From NCBI GenBank assembly GCA_018969885.1, contig JAGWXN010000135.1, forward strand, positions 1-8,769: 8,769 nt of DNA. The letters are read 5' to 3'. Origin of the DNA: Betaproteobacteria bacterium (GTDB lineage Bacteria; Pseudomonadota; Gammaproteobacteria; Burkholderiales; Burkholderiaceae). The position numbers were made by a program, and so were the translations under genes. Position 1 is the first letter of the stretch, and each line of letters opens with the position of its first letter. Below, piece after piece: positions 1 through 7,157 of this stretch. The notes under the pieces were generated by a model. The model had not been told where the DNA came from. It saw nothing but the letters and a program-made list of their open reading frames with translations, and did no database searches.

Positions 1-1406
1 ATCTGGCGACCGATTGCGTCGCACAGCGAGGCAAGCGACTGAGCCTCTTCCTCAAGAAACAGGTCGACCACCGATTGCGCGGCAACCAGCCGGAATTCGC
101 GCGGATTGAACTGCCCGGCTTCGCGCTGAATCTCGCGCAGAATTTCATAGCAAACGGTACGCGCCGTCTTGATCTGCCCGGTGCCCGAGCAGGTGGGGCA
201 GGGCTCGCACAGCACACGCGCAAGCGACTCGCGCGTGCGCTTGCGGGTGATTTCGACCAGGCCCAGCGAAGTGAAGCCGTTGATTCCGATTCGGGTGTGG
301 TCGCGCTGCGCCGCCTTGCGAAGCTCGGCAAGCACCGCGTCGCGATGCGCGCTGTCTCGCATGTCGATCAGGTCGAGCACAATGATGCCGCCCAGATTTC
401 GCAGGCGGAGCTGACGCGCGATGGCATGGGCAGCTTCCAGGTTGGTGCGAAATACCGTGTCTTCGAAATTGCGGCCGCCCACAAAACTGCCGGTGTTCAC
501 ATCGATGGTCGTCATGGCCTCGGTCTGATCGATGATCAGGTAGCCGCCAGACTTCAGATCCACACGACGGGAGAGTGCACGCTCGATTTCCTGTTCGATG
601 CCGTGAAGTTCGAACACCGGCCGCTCGGAGGCGTGAAGGCGTAGCCTGCGGGTCATCGCGGGCATCCACGCTGAAGCAAACTCCTGCATCTGGGCCAGTG
701 CTTCGCTGGAATCAACGATCACGGCACTGGTCGTCTCACCGGCAAGATCACGCAGCACCCGCTGGGTGAGCGCAAGCTCCTGGTAGATGAGCGAGGGGGC
801 GGTACGCGTGCGGGATCCGTCCAGAATCTGCTGCCAGCGGCGCCTGAGATAGGCAATGTCGGCGACGAGCTCCTCGCTACTTGCCTCCTCGGCGAGCGTG
901 CGCACGATGAAGCCGCCTTTTTCGTCGGCGGGCACCAGCGCCTGCATCCGGCTGCGAAGCGCCTCACGCTCCTGCTCATCGCCAATCCGCTGGGAAACGC
1001 CGATGTGCGGCTCATGCGGCAGATAGACCAGTAGCCGACCAGCGATGCTCACCTGAGTCGACAGGCGAGCGCCCTTGGTGCCAAGCGGATCCTTGATGAC
1101 CTGAACCAGAAGGGGTTGCCCCTCAAACAGGAGCTTCTCAATGGGCTGCTGGGCGCCGGTGGGCGCATGGGAGTGACGCGACTGCCAGAGGTCGGCCACA
1201 TGAAGAAATGCGGCACGCTCCAGGCCGATATCGATGAAGGCTGACTGCATGCCCGGGAGCACGCGCGAGACGCGTCCGAGGTAAAGATTGCCAACCAGTC
1301 CGCGCGATACCGACCGCTCGATCAGGAGTTCCTGGACCACCCCCTGCTGCACGATGGCCACGCGCGTTTCGTGCGCGCGATGATTGACGAGAATCTCTTC
1401 GGTCAT
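1..1406 (-). CDS. rng: Ribonuclease G (partial, C-terminus outside window)
   Basis: Endoribonuclease of the RNase E/G family. In well-studied members it matures the 5' end of 16S rRNA and cleaves A/U-rich single-stranded mRNA in the cytoplasm. I translated 468 codons from the ATG at 1406; E. coli RNase G has 489 residues, so about 20 are missing beyond base 1. The S1-like RNA-binding segment lies near residues 35-120, with GNLYLGRV followed by MQSAFIDIGLERAAFLHV. The catalytic DNase I-like part has both metal-binding aspartates, D302 in TIDVNTG and D345 in IVLDLIDM. The zinc-link CPTC is at C403/C406. The short C-terminus, without an RNase E-type scaffold, favours RNase G over RNase E. The start codon shares an ATGA with the maf stop, suggesting translational coupling at the end of the operon. 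The reading frame is intact throughout the visible part. Confidence 0.95.
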   Translation of the reverse strand, partial: MTEEILVNHRAHETRVAIVQQGVVQELLIERSVSRGLVGNLYLGRVSRVLPGMQSAFIDIGLERAAFLHVADLWQSRHSHAPTGAQQPIEKLLFEGQPLLVQVIKDPLGTKGARLSTQVSIAGRLLVYLPHEPHIGVSQRIGDEQEREALRSRMQALVPADEKGGFIVRTLAEEASSEELVADIAYLRRRWQQILDGSRTRTAPSLIYQELALTQRVLRDLAGETTSAVIVDSSEALAQMQEFASAWMPAMTRRLRLHASERPVFELHGIEQEIERALSRRVDLKSGGYLIIDQTEAMTTIDVNTGSFVGGRNFEDTVFRTNLEAAHAIARQLRLRNLGGIIVLDLIDMRDSAHRDAVLAELRKAAQRDHTRIGINGFTSLGLVEITRKRTRESLARVLCEPCPTCSGTGQIKTARTVCYEILREIQREAGQFNPREFRLVAAQSVVDLFLEEEAQSLASLCDAIGRQ

Positions 1407-2023
1407 GATGCGGCGCGACCTGCGTGGCCCAGTAGCCGTGAGGTTTCGTAAAGAGGGAGGCCCATGATCGAACTGTAGCTGCCTTCAATTCGCCGCACAT
1501 GGCGCGCGATCGCACCCTGAATGCCATAGGCGCCCGCCTTGTCCATGGGCTCACCGGTTGCGACGTAGGCCTCGAGTTCGGTTTTCGGGATGCGAGCAAA
1601 GGTGACTCGCGAAACATTGACCATGGAGTCGGTACGCGAGCTGCCGCGCGCGACGGCGACTGCCGTGATCACCCGGTGCGTGCGACCCGCCAGGCGGGTG
1701 AGCATGTCGAGCGCCTCGGCCGCGTGTGCGGGCTTGCCGAGGATCGTGCCGCCGATGGCAACCGTGGTGTCGGCCACCAGGATGGGGGCCGCTGGCAGCG
1801 CGAGCCGCGTGAGCCGCTCGCGCGCAGCCGCAGCCTTGGCAAGTGTTACGCGCAGTACGTATTTGCCAGGGTCTTCGCCCGGGCGCACGCGCTCTAGCGC
1901 CTCGGCGTCTTCGTCGGCACCGGGTGCCAGCAGCCGGAAGGACACGCCGATCTGCTCGAGGAGCTGCTGCCGGCGCGGACTGCGCGAGGCAAGGTAGATG
2001 AAAGGGAACTCGGGGAGCGGCAT
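1403..2023 (-). CDS. maf: Maf/YhdE-type nucleoside triphosphate pyrophosphatase
   Basis: Maf-family protein of 206 residues that hydrolyses non-canonical or modified NTPs, a house-cleaning role. The N-terminal signature SRSPRR is at residues 13-18, the catalytic-type aspartate is D85 in ADTTV, and K98 lies in LGKP. The stretches GEPMDKAGAYGIQG (157-170) and EGSYSSIMGLPLYET (180-194) resemble the YhdE branch (dTTP/UTP pyrophosphatase) rather than the YceF branch (m7GTP pyrophosphatase); that subtype is inferred from sequence. The open frame extends upstream to 2401, but family homology begins only at the ATG at 2023. The upstream part lies over rlmH in another frame, so I rejected the longer start. 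The gene starts 4 bp after the rlmH stop, and its TGA overlaps the rng ATG as ATGA. I see no strong ribosome binding site, so reinitiation from rlmH is plausible. Confidence 0.93.
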   Translation of the reverse strand: MPLPEFPFIYLASRSPRRQQLLEQIGVSFRLLAPGADEDAEALERVRPGEDPGKYVLRVTLAKAAAARERLTRLALPAAPILVADTTVAIGGTILGKPAHAAEALDMLTRLAGRTHRVITAVAVARGSSRTDSMVNVSRVTFARIPKTELEAYVATGEPMDKAGAYGIQGAIARHVRRIEGSYSSIMGLPLYETSRLLGHAGRAAS

Positions 2024-2027
2024 CAGG

Positions 2028-2498
2028 TCAGTCGCGGTGATAGGGATGTCCGGTGAGGATAGACCAGGCGCGAAAGAGCTGCTCGGCCAGCACCACGCGC
2101 ACCAGCGGGTGGGGCAGGGTGAGACTGGAGAGCCGCACCAGCTCATCGGCTTCGTCACGAAGCGCAGGATCAATGCCATCGGGGCCGCCGATGACCAGCG
2201 CAACCGGTGCTCCGCGATCACGCCACGCACCCACGCGCTGCGCGAACTGCCGTGTGGTCTGATCGCGGCCGCGCTCATCCAGCACGACCCGCCAGGCGCC
2301 CGGCATGATGGCTGAGCGGATCCGGTCGGCCTCGCGTTGCATCCAGACCGCTGGCGAGCCGCTCGCGCTGCGGGGCTCGGCGCGTACCTCACGCCATTCA
2401 AGCGCGAGCTCGGCGGGCAGCCGGGCGCTGTAATCGGAAGCGGCGGTGTCGACCCAGGCCGGCATCTTGGTGCCGACCGCGATCACCCGGATGCGCAC
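2028..2498 (-). CDS. rlmH: 23S rRNA (pseudouridine1915-N3)-methyltransferase RlmH
   Basis: SPOUT-class methyltransferase of 156 residues; E. coli RlmH has 155. It uses S-adenosylmethionine to methylate pseudouridine 1915 in helix 69 of 23S rRNA, acting on assembled 70S ribosomes. The N-terminus RIRVIAVGTKMPAWV matches the family. The SAM-binding knot region shows LVIGGPDGI at 101-109, and the conserved C-terminus runs from LTLPHPLVRVVLAEQ to the terminal HPYHRD. The start codon is GTG (2496-2498), placed exactly where family members start; I see no in-frame ATG that would keep this N-terminus. It begins 3 bp after the rsfS stop and ends 4 bp before maf. It follows rsfS in many proteobacteria, and both products act on the large subunit. 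Confidence 0.96.
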   Translation of the reverse strand: MRIRVIAVGTKMPAWVDTAASDYSARLPAELALEWREVRAEPRSASGSPAVWMQREADRIRSAIMPGAWRVVLDERGRDQTTRQFAQRVGAWRDRGAPVALVIGGPDGIDPALRDEADELVRLSSLTLPHPLVRVVLAEQLFRAWSILTGHPYHRD

Positions 2499-2501
2499 AG
2501 C

Positions 2502-3266
2502 TCAGGTGCTGCCGGTGCGCTTGCTGGCTGGGGCCTTAGCGGGACGCGCTGCGCGGGGGCTGCGTGGCGAGGCGCCAGCCGGCGCGGCGGGTGGGGGAGA
2601 GGCCCGTTTGGAAGCGCCTGCGCGCGTGGCGGGTGATGTGGCGCTGCGCTTTCCGCTGGCAGCGGGTCCGGCAGCCGACGGAGCAGCGCGTTTGGCAACG
2701 TTGGCAGGCGATGGAGCGGCGCGCTTGGCGCCAGTGGCGGGCGAAGACGCAGCGCGCTTGGCACCGGCGGCAGGCGATGATGCGGTTCGCTTTCCGCCGG
2801 TGGCCGCGCTCCGCTTGGCTGGCGCGGCAGCATCGACCGACGGCGCGGCGTCGGCTGCTGAAGGCGCGCTTGCGGGTTGCCCCGTGCGCTGAGCAGCTCG
2901 CCGCGCTGCCGGCTTTTTCTCCGGCCCAACCTTGAGGCTGACGGGCTTTGCGCCCCACAGCTCTTCGAGCCGGTAGTAAGCCCGGATCGCCGGCTGCATG
3001 ATGTGCACCACCGCATCACCCAGATCAACCAGTACCCACTCGCCACTTTCCTCGCCTTCGACCGACACCACCTGGCCGCCCGCCGCCTTGACCTTGTCGC
3101 GAACATGCGCTGCGAGCGCGCGCGTCTGTCGGTTGGATGAGGCGGTGGCCACGATCACGCGATCGAACAGTTCCGTCTGTCCGATGGTGTTGAAGACCTG
3201 GATATCCTGGGCCTTGATGTCATCAAGTGCGTCGACGATAACCCGCTGCAGCTTTCGCAAATCCAT
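2502..3266 (-). CDS. rsfS: Ribosomal silencing factor RsfS with a long basic repetitive C-terminal tail
   Basis: RsfS (YbeB/Iojap family) binds protein uL14 of the 50S subunit and blocks joining to 30S, lowering translation in starvation. Residues 1-115 are the family domain: FDRVIVATASSNRQT (34-48), GEESGEWVLVDLGD (71-84), and VVHIMQPAIRAYYRLEELW (86-104). The protein has 254 residues, about twice the usual 105-130. Residues from about 116 to 254 are a low-complexity tail rich in Ala, Ser, Pro, Lys and Arg with almost no acidic residues after 150, including 11-residue units such as KRAASSPATGA. The tail has no stop or frameshift, and rlmH follows 3 bp after the stop, so it is part of the gene as read. 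The start ATG lies 14 bp after the nadD stop, with a weak AGG 8 bases upstream. The tail may bind RNA, DNA or the ribosome surface; that is inference. Confidence 0.95.
   Translation of the reverse strand: MDLRKLQRVIVDALDDIKAQDIQVFNTIGQTELFDRVIVATASSNRQTRALAAHVRDKVKAAGGQVVSVEGEESGEWVLVDLGDAVVHIMQPAIRAYYRLEELWGAKPVSLKVGPEKKPAARRAAQRTGQPASAPSAADAAPSVDAAAPAKRSAATGGKRTASSPAAGAKRAASSPATGAKRAAPSPANVAKRAAPSAAGPAASGKRSATSPATRAGASKRASPPPAAPAGASPRSPRAARPAKAPASKRTGST
2694..2792 (-). repeat. Three 33-bp tandem repeats in the rsfS tail
   Basis: Three adjacent 33-bp units (2760-2792, 2727-2759, 2694-2726 in gene order) encode KRTASSPAAGA, KRAASSPATGA and KRAAPSPANVA. By hand count neighbouring units match at 24 of 33 bases, and all three end in the same TT-rich KR boundary in frame. 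Degenerate KR-led units continue on both sides (KRSAATGG before; KRAAPSAAG, KRSATSPAT and KRASPPPAA after), so the whole repetitive zone spans roughly 2505-2816. Unit length is a multiple of three, so gain or loss of a unit would keep the frame. Confidence 0.85.
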
Positions 3267-3280
3267 GAGCAGTGCCTGTG

Positions 3281-3940
3281 TCAGGGCTGGCCGCGCGCCG
3301 GGCGGTACAGCTGGTGGTGGTCAATATAGTTGAGAATGCCTGCGGGGAGTACCGCGGCCGGCCGCTCGCCAGCCAGCAGTTGTTCGCGCAGACGCGTAGC
3401 TGATACTGGCACAAAAGGCATGCCGAAGAATACGATGGCACCGCTTGGTGCCTCGGGTAAGGTGTCGCGCCCGTGTTCGGCGACCAGTGCCTCAACCGAA
3501 TCCGGCAACCGCGCGAGGCTGATTTGCTCACGCCGCGTGACCGCAATGTGCGCTAGGGTGAGCAGTTCCTGGTAGCGCCGCCAGGTGGCGAGATTACGCA
3601 GCTGATCGCTGCCCAGCAGCAGAACCAGCACCGCATCTCGTCCCAACTCGTGTCTCAGTTCGCCCAGCGTATCGACCGTGTAGGTGTTGCCGCCGCGACG
3701 CACTTCGCGGTCATCGAGAACGAAGCCGCGATGACCGGCGATCGCGCGCCGCACCATTTCCAATCGGTGCTGCGAGTCGGTGCTGGTCTCGCCTTTCTGC
3801 CAGGAAATGGCGGTGGGCAGGAAGCGGATCTCATCAAAGCCATAGGCCGCCTGCGCCGCGCGGGCGAGCGCCACGTGGCCGATATGGATCGGATCGAAGG
3901 TGCCGCCCAGCAGCCCGATCCGAGTGGGGCGGGCGTTCAT
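3281..3940 (-). CDS. nadD: Nicotinate-nucleotide adenylyltransferase
   Basis: NadD joins ATP and nicotinate mononucleotide to make deamido-NAD, the shared step of de novo and salvage NAD synthesis. The protein has 219 residues. Residues 8-22 hold the nucleotidyltransferase start GGTFDP (12-17) and HIGH (19-22). A WQKG element (47-50), [10 protein letters not shown] (83-92), [13 protein letters not shown] (108-120) and the C-terminal SATRLR (180-185, the family's SxTxxR nucleotide-binding motif) follow. The frame is open to a TTG at 3946, two codons further up, but the ATG at 3940 overlaps the hemF stop as ATGA (3937-3940), which is the more natural start; either start leaves the enzyme unchanged. 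It lies directly upstream of rsfS, a common bacterial pairing. Confidence 0.95.
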   Translation of the reverse strand: MNARPTRIGLLGGTFDPIHIGHVALARAAQAAYGFDEIRFLPTAISWQKGETSTDSQHRLEMVRRAIAGHRGFVLDDREVRRGGNTYTVDTLGELRHELGRDAVLVLLLGSDQLRNLATWRRYQELLTLAHIAVTRREQISLARLPDSVEALVAEHGRDTLPEAPSGAIVFFGMPFVPVSATRLREQLLAGERPAAVLPAGILNYIDHHQLYRPARGQP

Positions 3941-4872
3941 GCCCAATCGCGCGGCTTTAGAAAATCGTACAGCTTTGACTCGGGGGTGCCGGGTTCGGGA
4001 TGCCAGTTGTAGCGCCAGCGTACGACCGGCGGCATGGAGCAGAGGATCGACTCGGTACGACCGCCCGATTGCAGACCGAAGAGCGTACCGCGATCGAAGA
4101 CCAGATTGAATTCCACGTAACGGCCGCGTCGGTAGGCTTGAAAGTCGCGCTCGCGTTCGCCCCAGGCGAGATGCTTGCGTCGCTCGACGATCGGCACATA
4201 GGCGTCGGTGAACGCATTGCCCACGCTTTGCATCAGGGCGAACGATCGCTCGAACCCAGGCTCACTCAGATCATCAAAAAAGATGCCGCCCACGCCCCGC
4301 GCCTCGTTGCGGTGTTTGAGGAAGAAATAGTCATCGCACCATTTCTTGTAACGGGCATGGGTATCGTCGCCAAATGCCGCGAGGCTCGCCTTGCAGACCT
4401 GGTGAAAATGGCGCGCGTCCTCCTCGAAGGGGTAGTAGGGCGTGAGATCCATGCCGCCGCCGAACCACCAGATGGGCTCGGATTGCCCAGGTTCGTTGGT
4501 GGCAAACGCAATAAAAAAACGGACATTGAGATGAACCGTGGGTACGTAGGGGTTGCGCGGATGGATGACCAGCGATACGCCCATTGCCTCGAACGGGCGA
4601 CCGGCGATCTGTTGGCGGTGCGCGCTGGCCGATGCCGGCAGCCGGTCGCCGCGCACATGCGAAAACAGCACGCCCCCGCGTTCGAGGACCTGTCCTTCCT
4701 CGATCACGCGGGTGATGCCGCCCCCGCCCTCTGGACGCTGCCAGGCATCGGTCTCAAACCGGTTGCCGTCGCAGCCCTCGAGCGCGGCGACGATCCGGGC
4801 CTGTAGACCCGTGAGGTAGGTGCGCACCGCATCGATGTCGGGAGTCTGCGCGGCAGGGGCGTTGGCAGTCAT
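3937..4872 (-). CDS. hemF: Oxygen-dependent coproporphyrinogen III oxidase
   Basis: HemF decarboxylates two propionate side chains of coproporphyrinogen III to vinyl groups using O2, giving protoporphyrinogen IX for heme synthesis. The protein has 311 residues, normal for the family. The family signature is at 176-200, beginning KKWCDDYFF and ending RGVGGIFFD. Other conserved blocks are VHLNVRFF (113-120, with H114 at the position of the conserved active-site histidine), [15 protein letters not shown] (138-152), [15 protein letters not shown] (249-263) and a C-terminal [14 protein letters not shown]. The ATG at 4872 is preceded by AAGG at 8 bases' spacing. It overlaps nadD by four bases. The oxygen-dependent form implies heme synthesis under aerobic conditions; whether an oxygen-independent hemN exists elsewhere cannot be judged here. 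Confidence 0.97.
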   Translation of the reverse strand: MTANAPAAQTPDIDAVRTYLTGLQARIVAALEGCDGNRFETDAWQRPEGGGGITRVIEEGQVLERGGVLFSHVRGDRLPASASAHRQQIAGRPFEAMGVSLVIHPRNPYVPTVHLNVRFFIAFATNEPGQSEPIWWFGGGMDLTPYYPFEEDARHFHQVCKASLAAFGDDTHARYKKWCDDYFFLKHRNEARGVGGIFFDDLSEPGFERSFALMQSVGNAFTDAYVPIVERRKHLAWGERERDFQAYRRGRYVEFNLVFDRGTLFGLQSGGRTESILCSMPPVVRWRYNWHPEPGTPESKLYDFLKPRDWA

Positions 4873-4926
4873 GGGATGCGCCTTGAAGGAAGACGATGCG
4901 GAACTGGCATGCGGAGCGATGGCCGA
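4873..4926 (-). promoter_or_regulatory. purD-hemF spacer with hemF ribosome binding site
   Basis: This 54-bp gap carries an AAGG ribosome binding site (plus-strand CCTT at 4881-4884) 8 bases before the hemF ATG. The site forms one arm of a small perfect palindrome, CCTTGAAGG (4881-4889), which as RNA could pair four bases. I see no T-tract terminator, so read-through from purD into hemF is expected. Any regulatory role for the palindrome is unproven. Confidence 0.55.
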
Positions 4927-6222
4927 TCAGCCGCGCGCCGAGCGGCCGATTGCGCGGTGGCCGATGTCACGGCGCAGCTGCATGCCGTTGAATCCGACGG
5001 TTTCGATCACTCGGTAGGCGCGTGTTTGCGCCACGCGTACCGAGTCGCCGAGCGCGGTGACGCAGAGCACTCGTCCGCCTGCGGTGACGGTGGTGTGCCC
5101 GTCGCCCTCGGCCGTGCCGGCATGAAACACCATGCAATCGTCGCCCACGGCATTGCCCTGTGCGGGCAGGCCGTGGATCGGGTCACCCCGTCGCGGTTCC
5201 TCCGGGTAGTGGGCGGCTGCGAGCACCACGCCGAGCGCAGTGCGTCGGTCCCACTCGATATCGGTCCGGTCGAGTTCGCCGTCAATGGCGTGTTCGATGA
5301 TGCGAGCGAAGTCGCCCCGCATGCGCATCATGATGGGCTGGGTTTCCGGGTCGCCCAGCCGGCAGTTGAATTCGAGCGTACGGGGCTTGCCCGCCGCATC
5401 GATCATGAGGCCAGCGTAGAGAAATCCGGTGTAGGGGGTGCCTTCGGAGGCCATTGCTTCGACCGTGGGGCGGATGATTTCGCGCATTACGCGCGCGTGC
5501 ACCTCGGGTGTGATGACAGGCGCTGGCGAGTAGGCGCCCATACCGCCGGTGTTGGGTCCCTGATCGCCGTCGGCAAGCCGCTTGTGGTCCTGGCTGCTGG
5601 CAAGCGGCAGGATGTTGCGGCCATCCACCATGACGATGAAGCTCGCCTCCTCGCCTTCAAGGAAGTCTTCGATCACCACCCGGGCACCCGCGTCGCCCAT
5701 GCGGTTGTCGACCAGCATGGCGTCGATGGCGGTGTGGGCCTCGGCGACCGTCTGGGCAACCACCACGCCTTTACCCGCCGCGAGTCCGTCGGCCTTGATG
5801 ACGATCGGCGCGCCGCGCTCCGCGACCCAGTCGCGGGCCTGCCCGGCATCGGAGAAGGTCTGGTAGGCAGCGGTGGGGATGCCGTGCCGGCTCATGAAGG
5901 CCTTCGCAAAATCCTTGGAGGATTCGAGCCTCGCGGCCGCGCGAGTGGGCCCGAAGATGCGCAGGCGTTTTTCGCGAAACAGATCGACGATGCCCGCGGC
6001 GAGCGGGGCTTCCGGGCCGACGATCGTAAAGCCGACCTTCTCACGCAGGGCGAACTCGGCCAGCTCGGCGATGTCGGTAATGGGCAGGTTCTTGAGCCCA
6101 GGCTCGCGCGCGGTACCCCCGTTGCCGGGCGCTACGAACACCTGGGAGACGCCTGGTGATTGCGCCAGGCGCCAGGCGAGCGCGTGTTCACGGCCTCCGG
6201 AGCCGACAACGAGCAGTTTCAT
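4927..6222 (-). CDS. purD: Phosphoribosylamine--glycine ligase (GAR synthetase)
   Basis: PurD catalyses the second step of de novo purine synthesis, ATP-dependent joining of phosphoribosylamine and glycine. The protein has 431 residues, close to the E. coli length. The N-terminal domain starts MKLLVVGSGGREHALAW, the family consensus that fixes the start. GPEAPLAAG is at 69-77. The ATP-grasp region has IKADGLAAGKGV (142-153), QDHKRL (211-216) and GPNTGGMGAYSP (222-233). The GARS signature RLGDPETQ is at 288-295. I see no good Shine-Dalgarno sequence before the ATG; the 48-bp gap after yebC is short and has no terminator-like hairpin with a T-run, so cotranscription and perhaps translational reinitiation are likely. 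No purH is adjacent, unlike the E. coli purHD operon. Confidence 0.97.
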   Translation of the reverse strand: MKLLVVGSGGREHALAWRLAQSPGVSQVFVAPGNGGTAREPGLKNLPITDIAELAEFALREKVGFTIVGPEAPLAAGIVDLFREKRLRIFGPTRAAARLESSKDFAKAFMSRHGIPTAAYQTFSDAGQARDWVAERGAPIVIKADGLAAGKGVVVAQTVAEAHTAIDAMLVDNRMGDAGARVVIEDFLEGEEASFIVMVDGRNILPLASSQDHKRLADGDQGPNTGGMGAYSPAPVITPEVHARVMREIIRPTVEAMASEGTPYTGFLYAGLMIDAAGKPRTLEFNCRLGDPETQPIMMRMRGDFARIIEHAIDGELDRTDIEWDRRTALGVVLAAAHYPEEPRRGDPIHGLPAQGNAVGDDCMVFHAGTAEGDGHTTVTAGGRVLCVTALGDSVRVAQTRAYRVIETVGFNGMQLRRDIGHRAIGRSARG

Positions 6223-6270
6223 GAGATGGGCGTTAGCGGATGATCGGTTGGTGGCCGCATGCAGTCGGAC

Positions 6271-7002
6271 TCAGCTGGTTTCGTCGAACTCGGCGTTGGT
6301 ATAGACCTGCTGGACGTCATCGAGGTTCTCGAGGGCATCAAGGAGCTTCTGCATTTTCTGGGCGTCTTCGCCAGCGAGCGGGGCCGCGGTTTCGGCGCGC
6401 ATGGTGATCTCGGCGACTTCGGCTTTGAGCCCGGCCTTGTCCAGCGCGGCTTTGACCGAGTGGAAATCGCCTGGTTGGCAGATGACTTCGATTCCGCCTT
6501 CATCGTCGGTCAGAACATCTTCGGCGCCAGCCTCGATTGCGGCCTCCATCACACGGTCTTCCGAGGTACCCGGCACGTACAGCAACTGGCCGCAGTGCCT
6601 GAACATGAAGGACACCGAGCCGTCGGTGCCGAGGTTGCCACCGTGCTTGGAGAAGGCGTGTCGTACCTCGGCAACGGTTCGGGTCCGATTGTCGGTCATG
6701 CAGTCGACGATGACCGCTGCGCCGCCGATGCCATAGCCCTCGTAGCGGATTTCTTCGTAGGAGGCACCGTCCAGGCCGCCCGCGCCGCGCTGGATGGCAC
6801 GTTGCAGGGTGTCCTTGGGGATGTTCGCCTCGGACGCTTTGTCCAGGGCGAGCCGCAGCCTGGGGTTGGCGGTGGCATCGCCCCCGCCAAGCTTGGCCGC
6901 CACCGTGATTTCCTTGATCAGCCGGGTGAAGAGCTTGCCGCGTTTGGCGTCCTGCCGCCCCTTGCGGTGCTGAATATTGGCCCACTTGGAATGACCGGCC
7001 AT
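6271..7002 (-). CDS. yebC: YebC/TACO1-family protein
   Basis: The protein has 243 residues and begins with the hallmark [18 protein letters not shown]. The first domain contains [18 protein letters not shown] (23-40) and the block [17 protein letters not shown] (60-76); [19 protein letters not shown] (82-100) and [19 protein letters not shown] (104-122) follow, all typical. Family members were long annotated as transcriptional regulators. More recent work on bacterial YebC and mitochondrial TACO1 supports a ribosome role, relieving stalls at proline-rich stretches. I favour the translation role but the sequence alone does not decide. The ATG has an AGAGG ribosome binding site 6 bases upstream. 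It is the first gene of the leftward run, next to the divergent promoter region. Nothing is odd in its length or frame. Confidence 0.96.
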   Translation of the reverse strand: MAGHSKWANIQHRKGRQDAKRGKLFTRLIKEITVAAKLGGGDATANPRLRLALDKASEANIPKDTLQRAIQRGAGGLDGASYEEIRYEGYGIGGAAVIVDCMTDNRTRTVAEVRHAFSKHGGNLGTDGSVSFMFRHCGQLLYVPGTSEDRVMEAAIEAGAEDVLTDDEGGIEVICQPGDFHSVKAALDKAGLKAEVAEITMRAETAAPLAGEDAQKMQKLLDALENLDDVQQVYTNAEFDETS

Positions 7003-7008
7003 TGGATG

Positions 7009-7013
7009 CCTCT
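7009..7013 (-). promoter_or_regulatory. Ribosome binding site of yebC
   Basis: AGAGG on the minus strand lies 6 bases before the yebC ATG. Together with the conserved MAGHSKW start it fixes the yebC start codon at 7002. Confidence 0.7.
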
Positions 7014-7147
7014 GTCTGCCCTGTCGGTAAACTATGAAACGAGTTGTGGTTGGCCGAACATTGTCTGATGATTGAATGCCGGCGACGCAACCGGAAATCT
7101 TAGCATCCAGCCATTTTTACGGCCTCCCGCCCCCGACCCGACCTGAC

Positions 7148-7152
7148 AGGAG
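7148..7152 (+). promoter_or_regulatory. Ribosome binding site of qorA
   Basis: A perfect AGGAG core lies 5 bases before the ATG at 7158. It is the strongest Shine-Dalgarno site in the window and supports that start. Confidence 0.8.
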
Positions 7153-7157
7153 TCAAC

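Larger units (their letters stand above)
7003..7157. promoter_or_regulatory. Divergent intergenic region between yebC and qorA
   Basis: This 155-bp gap between divergently transcribed genes must hold the promoters for both sides, unless the leftward one lies within qorA. On the minus strand the best match I see is an extended -10, TG-C-TAAGAT (plus-strand 7097-7105), with no good -35 at 16-18 bases; it would give yebC a 5' leader of about 90 bases. On the plus strand the best pair is weak: TTGTGG (7044-7049), 17 bases, GATGAT (7067-7072). I see no clear operator palindrome, riboswitch fold or terminator. Confidence 0.35.

Noticed and set aside
1403..2401. Long 332-codon form of maf starting inside rlmH
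   Set aside because: The first 126 residues are rlmH DNA read in another frame. Maf family similarity begins at the ATG at 2023, just after the rlmH stop.
2446..2892. Plus-strand Ala/Gly-rich open frame across the rsfS tail repeats
   Set aside because: The repeats are open in several frames because of their composition. The minus-strand frame joins a conserved RsfS domain and abuts rlmH, so it is the coding one.
4000..4806. Plus-strand open frame of 268 codons opposite hemF
   Set aside because: It is entirely antisense to an intact hemF. The translation shows no family motif and there is no promoter or ribosome binding site ahead of it.
4876..6159. Plus-strand open frame of 427 codons opposite purD
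   Set aside because: It lies antisense over a complete, motif-perfect purD. Long antisense frames are expected in G+C-rich DNA from codon bias, and the translation is His/Asp/Gly-rich with no recognisable domain and no ribosome binding site.
6259..7068. Plus-strand open frame of 269 codons opposite yebC
   Set aside because: It mirrors yebC and has no recognisable protein features, so it is a shadow of the real gene.
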